A stretch of 48,429 nucleotides of DNA from an uncultured Oscillospiraceae bacterium (GTDB lineage: Bacteria; Bacillota; Clostridia; Oscillospirales; Oscillospiraceae): assembly GCA_947632365.1 (NCBI GenBank), contig CANROZ010000002.1, positions 1 through 48,429 on the forward strand, given 5' to 3'. Positions 29,237 to 38,370 of this stretch are shown in pieces. The position numbers and the translations under genes were made by a program. Position 1 is the stretch's first letter, and the number at the start of each line of letters is the position of its first letter. A model generated the notes under the pieces. That model saw nothing but the letters and a program-made list of their open reading frames with translations, made no database searches and had not been told where the DNA came from.

Positions 29237-29269
29237 GGTATACTATATCGGCGAACGGAGGTGACTGCC

Positions 29270-29950
29270 ATGCAAAAGCACATCCTCATCATCGACGACG
29301 ACGTACCCATCGGGGACATGCTCGCAGAGCTGCTGGGCCGGGAGGGGTATCGGGTGAGCAGGGCCTATTCCGGCACGGAGGCGCTGCTGGTGCTGCCCCG
29401 GGCCAAGCCGGACCTGGTGCTGCTGGACCTGATGCTGCCGGGCCTGTCCGGGGAGGAGGTCCTGCCCCAGCTGCGGGGCGTCCCGGTGATCGTGGTGTCC
29501 GCCAAGGTGGACGTACAGGACAAGGTGGACCTGCTGCTGGGCGGGGCGGCGGACTACGTGACCAAGCCCTTCGACAGCAAGGAGCTGCTGGCCCGCATCG
29601 CCGTGCGCCTGCGGGAGGGCCCGGGCCAGAACGCGGCCTTTCTCTCCGCCGGGCCCCTGACCCTGGACACGGACACCCGCACCGCCGCCGCGGACGGCCG
29701 GGAGGCGCATCTGACCCGCACCGAGTGCGCTATATTGAAACTGCTGCTCTCCAACCCCTCTCAGGTCATCACCAAATCCACCATTCTGGACCGGATCAGC
29801 CTGGACACCCCCGACTGCACGGAGAGCTCCCTGAAGATGCACGTGAGCAACCTGCGGAAAAAGCTGCGGGACCTGACCGGGCACGACTGGATCGAGGCAG
29901 TGTGGGGCATCGGCTTCAAGCTGCGGCTCCCGGAGGAAACTTTACCTTAG
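29270..29950 (+). CDS. OmpR-family response regulator
   Basis: HILIIDDDVPIGDMLAELLGREGY; PDLVLLDLMLPGLSGEEV; DYVTKPFDSKELLARI; C-terminal wHTH. SD GGAGGTGA before ATG 29270. Confidence 0.93.
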   Translation: MQKHILIIDDDVPIGDMLAELLGREGYRVSRAYSGTEALLVLPRAKPDLVLLDLMLPGLSGEEVLPQLRGVPVIVVSAKVDVQDKVDLLLGGAADYVTKPFDSKELLARIAVRLREGPGQNAAFLSAGPLTLDTDTRTAAADGREAHLTRTECAILKLLLSNPSQVITKSTILDRISLDTPDCTESSLKMHVSNLRKKLRDLTGHDWIEAVWGIGFKLRLPEETLP

Positions 29951-30010
29951 TCTTTACCGCTTTCTTTACGGCCCCGCTCTATCCTGGGTCAGTAAGGAGG
30001 TATCCGACCC

Positions 30011-30925
30011 ATGGAATATGTTTTGCAGACGGCGGAGCTGACAAAGCGCTACCGCCACTTCAAGGCCCTGGACTCTCTGACCATGCGCGTGCCCAAGGGT
30101 GCCATCTATGGCCTGGTGGGCCGCAACGGGGCGGGCAAGACCACCCTCATCCGGCTCATCTGCGGGCTCCAGCCCCCCACCTCGGGCTTGTATGTGCTCT
30201 ACGGCCGCCGACACACCGACCGGGACATCAGCCGCTCCCGGCGGCGGATGGGGGCGGTGGTGGAGACCCCCTCCATCTACCTGGACATGTCCGCTGCGGA
30301 CAATCTGCGCCAGCAGTACCGGGTGCTGGGCCTGCCCTCCTTTGAGGGCGTCGAGGAGCTGCTGGACCTGGTGGGCCTGGCCGACGCCGGGAAGAAAAAG
30401 GCCCGGCACTTCTCCCTGGGCATGAAGCAGCGCTTAGGCATCGCCGTGGCCCTGGCCGGGGACCCGGACTTCCTGGTACTGGACGAGCCCATCAACGGCC
30501 TGGACCCCCAGGGCATCATCGAGATACGGGAGCTGATATTGCGCCTGAACCGGGAGCGGCAGATCACCGTGCTCATCTCCAGCCACATCCTGGACGAGCT
30601 GAGCCGCCTGGCCACTCACTACGGCTTCATCGACCAGGGACGGATGGTGAAGGAGCTCTCCGCGGCGGAACTGGAGGCCGCCTGCCGCAAGTGCGTGCGC
30701 CTCACGGTGACGGACGCGGCCGTCCTGGCCCGGGTCCTGGACGGGATGGGGGCGGAGTATAAGATCCTTGACGACGCCACCGCGGACGTATACCAAAAGA
30801 TACCCGTCTCCCGGCTGACGGCGGCGCTGGCGGCGGAGGGCTGCGAGCTTACGGACATCCAGGAGCGGGACGAGAGCCTGGAGAGCTATTTCGTCTCCCT
30901 GGTGGGAGGTGAGCGCCATGCATGA
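30011..30925 (+). CDS. ABC transporter ATP-binding protein
   Basis: GLVGRNGAGKTTLIRLICG; FSLGMKQRLGIAVALAGDPDFLVLDEPINGLDP. Confidence 0.94.
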   Translation: MEYVLQTAELTKRYRHFKALDSLTMRVPKGAIYGLVGRNGAGKTTLIRLICGLQPPTSGLYVLYGRRHTDRDISRSRRRMGAVVETPSIYLDMSAADNLRQQYRVLGLPSFEGVEELLDLVGLADAGKKKARHFSLGMKQRLGIAVALAGDPDFLVLDEPINGLDPQGIIEIRELILRLNRERQITVLISSHILDELSRLATHYGFIDQGRMVKELSAAELEAACRKCVRLTVTDAAVLARVLDGMGAEYKILDDATADVYQKIPVSRLTAALAAEGCELTDIQERDESLESYFVSLVGGERHA

Positions 30926-31745
30926 TCTGCTGCGGGCGGGCTTTTCCCGGCTGTGGAGAGCCCCTGTCTTCTGGCTGGGCGTCATATTCATGGCGCTCTG
31001 TGGCGGCATGGTCTGCTGCACCGTCTGGGATGGCACCCAGGGGGGCATCGTCTACTTCATGGGCGATCTGTGCCGCTACCACTGCATCGTCACGGTGTTC
31101 CTGCCAGCGGTGTTCTGCGCCCTGTTTCTGGGCACGGAATACGAGCATGGCGTCATCCGCAACAAACTCATCGCGGGCAAGACCCGCCCGGCGGTGTATC
31201 TTTCCAGTCTGGTTTTGAGCCTGGCCGCCTGCTTTCTGATGATCGCGGCCTATTTCCTGCCGATCGTCTGCGTGGGCCCCCTCCTCACCCAGGGGCTGGG
31301 TATGACGGGCGGCATGCTGGCCCTGGTCGTGATCGGAGAGCTGCTCATGGCGGCGGCTCTGTGCGGGCTGTGCACCCTGGGGAGCATGCTCATCTCCCGC
31401 AAGGCCATCCTGGCGGTGACGTTGCTGCTGGCGGTGCTGGCGGGCCTCGCCGTCGGCGGCCATTTGACGGGCCGACTAGCAGAACAGGAGTTTTTCCAGG
31501 GCATCATGATGACCGAGGAAGGAGAGCTGGTGGACGCCTCGGACATGGAAAACCCGGGCTTTCTCCGGGGTCGGGAGCGGGAGATATACCAGTTCGTGGC
31601 GGACTTTCTGCCCACGGGCCAGGCGCTCCTCTATAACTTTGACATGATCGTCCACCCCGTGGCCATGTGCCTTTATTCCCTGCTCATTCTGGCCGCGTCC
31701 ACCGCCGGAGGCCTGGCCGCCTTCCGCCGGAAGGACCTGAAATAG
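30918..31745 (+). CDS. ABC-2 type permease, first of two
   Basis: Start ATG 30918 (SD GGGAGGTGA); ~275 aa, six predicted hydrophobic segments; downstream of ATPase. Confidence 0.85.
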   Translation: MHDLLRAGFSRLWRAPVFWLGVIFMALCGGMVCCTVWDGTQGGIVYFMGDLCRYHCIVTVFLPAVFCALFLGTEYEHGVIRNKLIAGKTRPAVYLSSLVLSLAACFLMIAAYFLPIVCVGPLLTQGLGMTGGMLALVVIGELLMAAALCGLCTLGSMLISRKAILAVTLLLAVLAGLAVGGHLTGRLAEQEFFQGIMMTEEGELVDASDMENPGFLRGREREIYQFVADFLPTGQALLYNFDMIVHPVAMCLYSLLILAASTAGGLAAFRRKDLK

Positions 31746-31756
31746 GAGGCGGGGAT

Positions 31757-32572
31757 ATGGCAAGTCTGATCCGCTCCCACCTGGTCCGGCTGTGGAAAAG
31801 CCGGGTGTTCCTGCTGGCGCTCGTCATCATGTTCCCCTATGGCCTGGGCTTGTGCAACAGCGCCATCGGCGACCTTCAGTCCGGCGTCGTATCCGCCGGG
31901 CTGTGGGGCCAGCCCCTGTGTGGCTTCGGCCTGCTGATCGGCATCATCCTGGCGGCGGTGTTCAGCCTGTTTTTCGGCGCAGAGCACGCCGACGGAGCCA
32001 TCCGCAACAAGCTCATCGCGGGCCACGGGCGGGCGAGCATCTATCTGGCCACCCTTGTGACGAGCCTTCTCGCGGCTCTGGGGCTGTACGGGGTCTATGT
32101 GCTGGCCTGGGCGCCCCGGCTGGGCTGGATGGTGCAAAACTTCCCCGCCCCGGCCGCCCGGCCGCTGCTCCTGTCCCTGGCCGGGACGGCCCTCGACCTT
32201 TTGGCGATGTGCTCGGTGTGCGTGATGCTGTGCATGCTGGTGCAGCGGCGCTCGCTCCTGGCGGTGGTGCTCATCTTGCTGATGGTCTTTCTGTTCTTCG
32301 CTGGCATCCAGGTCCAGGACGCTTACGAGACCGCCACCAACGGGGGCATGCAGCTGATGATCGACGAGGCCGGGCAGCAGCAGTGGGTGTTCCACGAGCC
32401 GGGCGCGGCCGGAGCCCTGACGGCATTCCTCTACGACTTTCTCCCGGTCTGCCAGGCCTACCGCTACATGGTTCTGGACGCCACGGGCCGGATGCTGGCC
32501 TGTTCCGCGGTCCTGGCCGGGCTCACCACGGCCCTGGGCCTGGCGCTGTTTCTGAGAAAAGATATCCGATAA
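31757..32572 (+). CDS. ABC-2 type permease, second of two
   Basis: Start ATG 31757 (SD TAGGAGG); ~271 aa; shares FFGAEHADGAIRNKLIAGHGRASIYLATLV with FLGTEYEHGVIRNKLIAGKTRPAVYLSSLV of the first permease. Confidence 0.85.
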   Translation: MASLIRSHLVRLWKSRVFLLALVIMFPYGLGLCNSAIGDLQSGVVSAGLWGQPLCGFGLLIGIILAAVFSLFFGAEHADGAIRNKLIAGHGRASIYLATLVTSLLAALGLYGVYVLAWAPRLGWMVQNFPAPAARPLLLSLAGTALDLLAMCSVCVMLCMLVQRRSLLAVVLILLMVFLFFAGIQVQDAYETATNGGMQLMIDEAGQQQWVFHEPGAAGALTAFLYDFLPVCQAYRYMVLDATGRMLACSAVLAGLTTALGLALFLRKDIR

Positions 32573-32584
32573 AGGCGGTGCTGC

Positions 32585-33463
32585 ATGGCGTATTTTCTGT
32601 GCGCCATACTGGCCGTGACCGTCCTGGCCTTGGGCCTTCACATCTGGTCCATGCGCCGGGCGGCCCGGCAGATCGTCCGGGAGCTTTCGGAAAAGCTCTC
32701 GGAGGACACCAATACGCTCATTTCCCTGTCCACCTCGGACAGGGAGATACGCCGTCTGGCGGCGGCGCTGAACCGGGAGCTGCGCACGCTGCGGGCCCAG
32801 CGGCTGCGGTACCGCCAGGGGGACCAAGAGCTGAAGGACGCCGTGACCAACGCTTCCCACGATCTGCGCACGCCCCTCACCGCCATATGCGGGTATCTGG
32901 AGCTGCTGGAGCGGGAGCCCATGGGTGATGACGCCCGGCGGTATCTGGACTGCATCGGCGAGCGGGCCCAGGCCATGAAGCAGCTCACTGAGGAGCTTTT
33001 CCGCTACTCGGTGGCGCTGTCCACCGGGTCGGAGCTGGTCCTGGAGGAGGTGGACCTGAACGCCGCCCTGGAGCAGGCCGCCGCTGGCTTTTACGCCGCC
33101 CTCACCGCCCGGGGCATCCAGCCCGCCATCCACATGCCCCAGGCCCGGGTGATCCGCAGCCTGGACCGGGCGGCGCTGAGCCGCATCCTCTCCAACCTCT
33201 TTTCCAATGCCCTGAAATACAGCGACGGGGACCTGGACGTGACCTTGACGGCGGCGGGCTCTATCGCCTTTTCCAACGCCGCCAAGGACCTGGACCCGGT
33301 GCAGGTGGGCCGCCTTTTCGACCGCTTCTTCTCCCTGGAGGCCGCCCGCAACTCCACGGGCCTGGGCCTGGCCATCGCCCGGACCCTGGCCGAGCGCATG
33401 GGCGGCGCCGTGACCGCCGAGCACAGGCAGGGCCGCCTGACCGTCACCCTTTCCTTTCCTTGA
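32585..33463 (+). CDS. Sensor histidine kinase
   Basis: NASHDLRTPLTAICGYLELL (H box); SRILSNLFSNALKYSDGD (N box); STGLGLAIARTLAERMGG (G box). Confidence 0.93.
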   Translation: MAYFLCAILAVTVLALGLHIWSMRRAARQIVRELSEKLSEDTNTLISLSTSDREIRRLAAALNRELRTLRAQRLRYRQGDQELKDAVTNASHDLRTPLTAICGYLELLEREPMGDDARRYLDCIGERAQAMKQLTEELFRYSVALSTGSELVLEEVDLNAALEQAAAGFYAALTARGIQPAIHMPQARVIRSLDRAALSRILSNLFSNALKYSDGDLDVTLTAAGSIAFSNAAKDLDPVQVGRLFDRFFSLEAARNSTGLGLAIARTLAERMGGAVTAEHRQGRLTVTLSFP

Positions 33464-33515
33464 CAATCTATGATAGAATAAGGTATACCGAACAAGAACA
33501 AAAGGGGGCGGCGGC

Positions 33516-33881
33516 GTGAAGATACAGGAATCGGCGGAGAACTATCTGGAGGCCGTGCTGATGATCTCCCGGCGGCAGCCGGACGTGCACGCGGCGGACC
33601 TGTGCCGCCACACGGGCTTTTCCCGCCCCACGGTGAGCCAGGCGGTGAAGGAGTTGCGGGCCGACGGCTATCTCAACGTGGACGGGGACAACCACATCAC
33701 CCTCACGGACAAGGGCCGGGCCATCGCCGAGACCATCCTGGAGCGGCACGAGGTCATCGCGGAGATATTCATGGACCTGGGCGTGAGCCGGGACACCGCC
33801 TATGCCGACGCCTGCCGGGTGGAGCACTACATCAGCCAGGAGACTTTTTCCTGCATGAAAAAGCGCTGGCGCAAGACATAA
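33516..33881 (+). CDS. DtxR/MntR-family metal-dependent transcriptional regulator
   Basis: 121 aa; MKIQESAENYLEAVLMISRRQPDVHAADLCRHTGFSRPTVSQAVKELRADGYL; DACRVEHYIS. Confidence 0.88.
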   Translation: MKIQESAENYLEAVLMISRRQPDVHAADLCRHTGFSRPTVSQAVKELRADGYLNVDGDNHITLTDKGRAIAETILERHEVIAEIFMDLGVSRDTAYADACRVEHYISQETFSCMKKRWRKT

Positions 33882-33886
33882 GGACA

Positions 33887-33911
33887 GGGCTGCTGCCTTT
33901 GGCAGCGGCCC
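33887..33911 (+). terminator. Rho-independent terminator
   Basis: GGGCTGCTGCC-TTT-GGCAGCGGCCC then CGCTTTTTGCTTTT. Confidence 0.85.
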
Positions 33912-33934
33912 CGCTTTTTGCTTTTGTGCCGTTT

Positions 33935-35050
33935 TTATTTTTCCGGCAGCGCCAGGGCGTGGCCCTGGAAGGACGCTGCCGTCACCTCGCCCAGGTCGAT
34001 GGGCTCGGTGAACTCGATGTCCGTGAGCACCTGGTCCGGCGCCGCTCCCTGGGCGTCCCGACAGCCGGATATCTCCACGGCGCTGCCGTCGGAGAGGGTG
34101 ATCTCCAGCTGCCAGGGATCCAGCGTGGGGGCCTTCTCCCCCTCGTACTCATAGGTGATGACCGCCCCCATGGCGGTGAGCTTCAGGGAGGTGACCGTCA
34201 CGTCCACCTTCTCCTCCACCACCTCCAGTCCGCTGGCGCTGTCCACCATCTGCCCCGGCTCCAGCATAGAGAAGTCGAAGGGCTCGCCGTTATAGTACTC
34301 CTTGCGCAGGATGCCCGTGGCGGTAAAGGGCTCTGCCGCCAGCTCCGCCTCCTGCCGCTCCGGGGGCGTCAGGGTGAACTGGAACTGCCAGGGTCCCCGG
34401 CTCAAAAGGGTGTGCTCCGTGTCTCCGCGCACCAGCTCGTTCAACGTCAGGGTCAGGGGATAGGACCAGTCCACCTCCCCCTCCATGTCGGTGGGGATGC
34501 TCTTTTCCAGCACGAACTGCCAGGAGCCCTCCCCCTTCACATCCAGGGGCGTGCCCCGGCCGCCGCCGCTGAAGATATCCTCCGGCGCGTCGGGATCGGT
34601 GCTCACCAGAGTCCCACCGGGGAAGGGATTCAGCGCCCCCTCCGTGCCCTCCGGGGCCTGGATGTCCAGCTTCATGTAGCAGTATTTTCCGTCGGTCATG
34701 GCCGAGTCCAGGGTCACGGTCCACCCGTCGGCGGTGACGGACTGGCCCACGCCCGCGGCGGCCTGGGTGATATACGCCTTCTGTCCCTCGGTCAGCTCCT
34801 GCTGGGTCTGGTCCGCGAACCAGCTGGCGAACCAGTCCCCGGCGTCCAGGGCGGCGTAAGCGGTCACGCCCAAGGCCAGCAGCAGCGCTGCGGCCAGGGC
34901 CAGGGTGACGATGCGTTTGGTGCGTATGGTCGTTCTCATATCCTGCTCCTTTCTCATGGACGCCTTCACCCGCCCCAGCAGGGCCGGGTCCGGGCTCTCC
35001 GGGGCCAGCGCCCGGCGGAGCAGTTCGTCGGTATCGTAGAAGCTACTCAT
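33935..35050 (-). CDS. DUF4179-domain membrane protein, putative anti-sigma factor
   Basis: 371 aa; TM (IVTLALAAALLLALGVTAYAA) and extracytoplasmic domain; overlaps the upstream sigma gene. Confidence 0.75.
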   Translation of the reverse strand: MSSFYDTDELLRRALAPESPDPALLGRVKASMRKEQDMRTTIRTKRIVTLALAAALLLALGVTAYAALDAGDWFASWFADQTQQELTEGQKAYITQAAAGVGQSVTADGWTVTLDSAMTDGKYCYMKLDIQAPEGTEGALNPFPGGTLVSTDPDAPEDIFSGGGRGTPLDVKGEGSWQFVLEKSIPTDMEGEVDWSYPLTLTLNELVRGDTEHTLLSRGPWQFQFTLTPPERQEAELAAEPFTATGILRKEYYNGEPFDFSMLEPGQMVDSASGLEVVEEKVDVTVTSLKLTAMGAVITYEYEGEKAPTLDPWQLEITLSDGSAVEISGCRDAQGAAPDQVLTDIEFTEPIDLGEVTAASFQGHALALPEK

Positions 35051-35552
35051 CTTCCGCCAATCCTTTCTCCACCAGGGCCCGGGCCGTGTGGAGGCGGCGC
35101 TTCACCGTCCCCACGGGCAGGTCCAGCGTCCGGGCAATGTCGTTTACCTTCATCTCCATGGCATAGTACAGCACCAGTGGCAGACGGTATCTCTCCGGCA
35201 GGGCGGCCGCGGCCCGGCGCACCCGGGCCAGCTCCTCCCGGGCCAGCAGCGCCTCCTCCGGGCCCGCCGCCGGGACGCTCTGGTCCTCCAGGGGCTCCGT
35301 GGGGGCGATCCGCGCCCGGCGGGCGTATTTCCGCTTCCGGCTGCGCCACAGGCTCAACGCCGTGGCGAACAGAAATCCTCTGGGGTCCGCCGTCAGCTTC
35401 GCGGGCCGCTCCAGGGCCTTCAAAAAGGTGTCCTGGAACAGGTCCTCCCCATCCTCCCGGGAGAAGGTCAGGCTCCGGCAGAAGCGGTACAGCACGTCCC
35501 CGTGCTCCTCCGCCAGTGCGTCCGTATCCACTTTCGCGCGCAAGTCGTTCAC
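35043..35552 (-). CDS. ECF RNA polymerase sigma factor
   Basis: 169 aa; YRFCRSLTFSREDGEDLFQDTFLKALE; LPERYRLPLVLYYAMEMKVNDIARTLDLPVGTVKRRLHTARALVEK. Confidence 0.93.
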   Translation of the reverse strand: MNDLRAKVDTDALAEEHGDVLYRFCRSLTFSREDGEDLFQDTFLKALERPAKLTADPRGFLFATALSLWRSRKRKYARRARIAPTEPLEDQSVPAAGPEEALLAREELARVRRAAAALPERYRLPLVLYYAMEMKVNDIARTLDLPVGTVKRRLHTARALVEKGLAEDE

Positions 35553-35586
35553 GGGCGTCTCCTCTCGCTGGTGTGTACACCTGTAT

Positions 35587-35611
35587 ATCGCCGCGGGACC
35601 GGAAAAGGTTC
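35587..35611 (-). promoter_or_regulatory. Putative autoregulated ECF-sigma promoter
   Basis: Minus strand GAAC (35611-35608)-CTTTT context, 17 bp, CGAT(ATA) (35590-...); resembles GAAC-N17-CGTC ECF promoters. Confidence 0.4.
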
Positions 35612-35684
35612 GGTTATTGACGGGATTTTTTTCTTATGCTATAATGCCATATTATTGTGAGAAAGCAAGAGGTGGTTTTTCCCT

Positions 35685-36974
35685 ATGGATGATGGCAGTT
35701 GGCTGTCTATCCTTTTCTTACTCTTTCTATTGGGCATGGCCATGTACTTCGCCTTTGCGGAGACGGCCTTCGCCTCCGTGTCCCGCAGCCGCATCAAGGT
35801 CCGCCAGGAAAAGGGCGACATCCGGGCCAAAAAGGCCCTGTGGGTGCTGGACAACTTTGACCGGGCCATCACAACGATCCTCATCGGCACCAACATCGCC
35901 CATCTGGCGGCGGCGGCCGTGGTCACCGTGCTGGTGACACACGCCTGGGGCATGGGCGCCGTGGTCTGGGGCACCGTGGCCACCACGCTGGTGCTGTTCT
36001 TTTTTGGGGAGATGCTCCCCAAGACCATAGCCAAAAAATACAGCGAGCGGTTCAGTCTTGGCACCGCCGGTTCGCTGTGCTTTTTTATGCGCTTTTTCGC
36101 CCCCCTGGCGGCGGTGCTCACCGCCATCGGCGAGGGGGCGGCCAAGCTCTCCAAGGGGGAGGGCGAGGTGTCCGTGACCGAGGATGAGCTCTACGACCTC
36201 ATCGAGGATATGACCGACGCGGGCAGCCTGGACGAGGAGCAGGGCGACCTGGTCCAGTCGGCGCTGGAGTTCGCCGACATCACCGCCGAGCACGTGCTCA
36301 CCGCCCGGGTGGATATGGCCGCCATCGACGTGGCCTGGCCTGCGGAGCGCATCATCGGGTTCATCCGCTCCCAGCGGCACACCCGCCTGCCGGTGTATGA
36401 AAACGACACGGACAACATCATCGGCATCTTGCAGATACGCAAATACATCAAGGCCTGGCTCAGCCAGGGGGACGGGGTGGACCTGCGCTCCCTGCTGGAC
36501 GTGGCCTATTTCGTCCCCGCCACCGCCAAGGTGGACGACCTGCTGCCGGAGCTGAGCCGCAATCGGCTGAATATGGCCATCGTCACCGACGCCTGGGGCG
36601 GCACCCTGGGCGTGGTGACGGTGGAGGATATCCTGGAGGAGCTGGTGGGCGAGATCTGGGACGAGGAGGACGAGGTGGAGGAGTACTTCCAGCCCCTCGG
36701 CGGCGGACGGTATGAGGCCGACGGGCGGCTGGACGTGGACGAGCTGTTCCAGCGTCTGGACTGGAAGGACCCGGAGGACGACGAGGAGCTGATCCACAAG
36801 CCCCTGGCTGAGTGGACCCTGGAGCACTTTGAACTCATGCCCGCCCAGCGGGACAAATTCACATACCACGACCTGGAGTTCACCGTCTCAGACGTGCGTC
36901 AGCACCGCATCCGGAAGCTGACCGTCCGCCACCTGCCCCAGCAGACGGCCCCGGAGGGAGGCGAGACGGCATGA
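35685..36974 (+). CDS. CNNM/CBS-domain (HlyC/CorC-family) transporter
   Basis: 429 aa; FFGEMLPKTIAKKYSERFSL; RLPVYENDTDNIIGILQIRKYIKA; C-terminal CorC_HlyC-like domain. Confidence 0.92.
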   Translation: MDDGSWLSILFLLFLLGMAMYFAFAETAFASVSRSRIKVRQEKGDIRAKKALWVLDNFDRAITTILIGTNIAHLAAAAVVTVLVTHAWGMGAVVWGTVATTLVLFFFGEMLPKTIAKKYSERFSLGTAGSLCFFMRFFAPLAAVLTAIGEGAAKLSKGEGEVSVTEDELYDLIEDMTDAGSLDEEQGDLVQSALEFADITAEHVLTARVDMAAIDVAWPAERIIGFIRSQRHTRLPVYENDTDNIIGILQIRKYIKAWLSQGDGVDLRSLLDVAYFVPATAKVDDLLPELSRNRLNMAIVTDAWGGTLGVVTVEDILEELVGEIWDEEDEVEEYFQPLGGGRYEADGRLDVDELFQRLDWKDPEDDEELIHKPLAEWTLEHFELMPAQRDKFTYHDLEFTVSDVRQHRIRKLTVRHLPQQTAPEGGETA

Positions 36975-38248
36975 TCGGATATGTTTTGGCCCTATTGGTG
37001 TGCCTGGCCCTGTCCGCCTTTTTCTCCGCCTCGGAGATGGCCCTGTCCGCGGCCAACCGCCTGCGGCTGGAGGGTGCCGCCGAGGACGGCGAGCGCGCCG
37101 CCAAGACCGCCCTGGCTCTGCTGGACCGCTTCGACGGCGCCCTGGGCGCCATTCTCATCGGCAACAACCTGGTGAACGTGGCCTCCAGCTCCCTGAGCTC
37201 CGTCATCGCCATAACGGTGGCGGTCCGCTCCGGCATGGCGGATGGGCTCTGCTCCACCGTCGCCACGGTGCTGGTGACGGCGCTGGTGATCGTGTTCGGG
37301 GAGACCATCCCAAAAATTCTTGCCAAGAAAAACGCCACCCGGCTGACCCTGGCCGTGGCCGGGCCCATCCGGGCGCTGGCAGTGGTGCTCTCGCCGCTGG
37401 TCTGGTGCGCGGTGGGGCTGAATCGGCTCATCACCAAGCCCCTGAAGGGGGAGGCGCCCGAGGACGCCCAGGAGGCCGCGGTGGACCAGCTGCAATCCAT
37501 CATCGAGACCGCCCAGGACGAGGACGTGCTGGACGACGACCGGGGGGAGCTGCTGCAGGCGGCGCTGGACTTTGGCGATATCTCCGCCAGCCAGGCCATG
37601 ACCGCCCGGGTGGACATGGTGGCGCTGGACGTGGAGGACAGCCTGGAGGATATCCTGCGGCAGGTCAGCGATGTGCCCTATTCCCGCCTGCCCGTCTACG
37701 AGGGCGACACGGACAACATCATCGGCGTGCTGCACCTCAACGCCCTCTATCGGGCGCTGCTGGACGGAGGCCAGGTGGACATCCGGGGGCTGCTCACCGA
37801 GCCCTGCTGGGTGTATAAGACCGTGAAGCTCCCGGCGGTGCTGGAGGAGCTGCGGGAAAAACAGACCCACCTGGCCATCGTCACCGACGAGTACGGCGGC
37901 ACCGCCGGGGTCATCTCCATGGAGGACGTGCTGGAGTACCTGGTGGGCGATATCTGGGACGAGACCGACGAGGTGGAGGAGGAGATCATCCAGACCTCCG
38001 CCGACAGCTGGGAGCTGGACGGGGACCTGCCCATGGGGGACTTTCTGGAGCTGGTGGGCCTGGACAGCGACAGCTTCGACTTTGAGAGCGAGACCGTGGG
38101 CGGCTGGGTGATGGAGCTGAACGAGGGCTACGCCGACCCGGGCAGCACCGTCAGCTATGCCGACCTGGAGATCACGGTGCTGGAGGCCGACGGCAAGCGG
38201 GTGGAAAAGGTGAAGGTCACCCGAAAGCCTCCCGCGGAAAAGGAATAA
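36971..38248 (+). CDS. CNNM/CBS-domain (HlyC/CorC-family) transporter, tandem paralog
   Basis: 425 aa; VFGETIPKILAKKNATRLTL; RLPVYEGDTDNIIGVLHLNALYRA; ATGA overlap with preceding gene. Confidence 0.92.
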   Translation: MIGYVLALLVCLALSAFFSASEMALSAANRLRLEGAAEDGERAAKTALALLDRFDGALGAILIGNNLVNVASSSLSSVIAITVAVRSGMADGLCSTVATVLVTALVIVFGETIPKILAKKNATRLTLAVAGPIRALAVVLSPLVWCAVGLNRLITKPLKGEAPEDAQEAAVDQLQSIIETAQDEDVLDDDRGELLQAALDFGDISASQAMTARVDMVALDVEDSLEDILRQVSDVPYSRLPVYEGDTDNIIGVLHLNALYRALLDGGQVDIRGLLTEPCWVYKTVKLPAVLEELREKQTHLAIVTDEYGGTAGVISMEDVLEYLVGDIWDETDEVEEEIIQTSADSWELDGDLPMGDFLELVGLDSDSFDFESETVGGWVMELNEGYADPGSTVSYADLEITVLEADGKRVEKVKVTRKPPAEKE

Positions 38249-38331
38249 GGGGAAGCGGAGCACTGCTGGACCTACGGGGCATTGACCAATGAGCGACAGC
38301 CCTCTCCCCTCTGCAGGCGTTTACAAAATAA

Positions 38332-38355
38332 GACCCGGAGCGGCCGCTCCGGGTC
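38332..38355. terminator. Bidirectional terminator-like perfect palindrome
   Basis: GACCCGGAGCGGCCGCTCCGGGTC between convergent genes. Confidence 0.75.
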
Positions 38356-38370
38356 CTTGCACTTTTCCGT

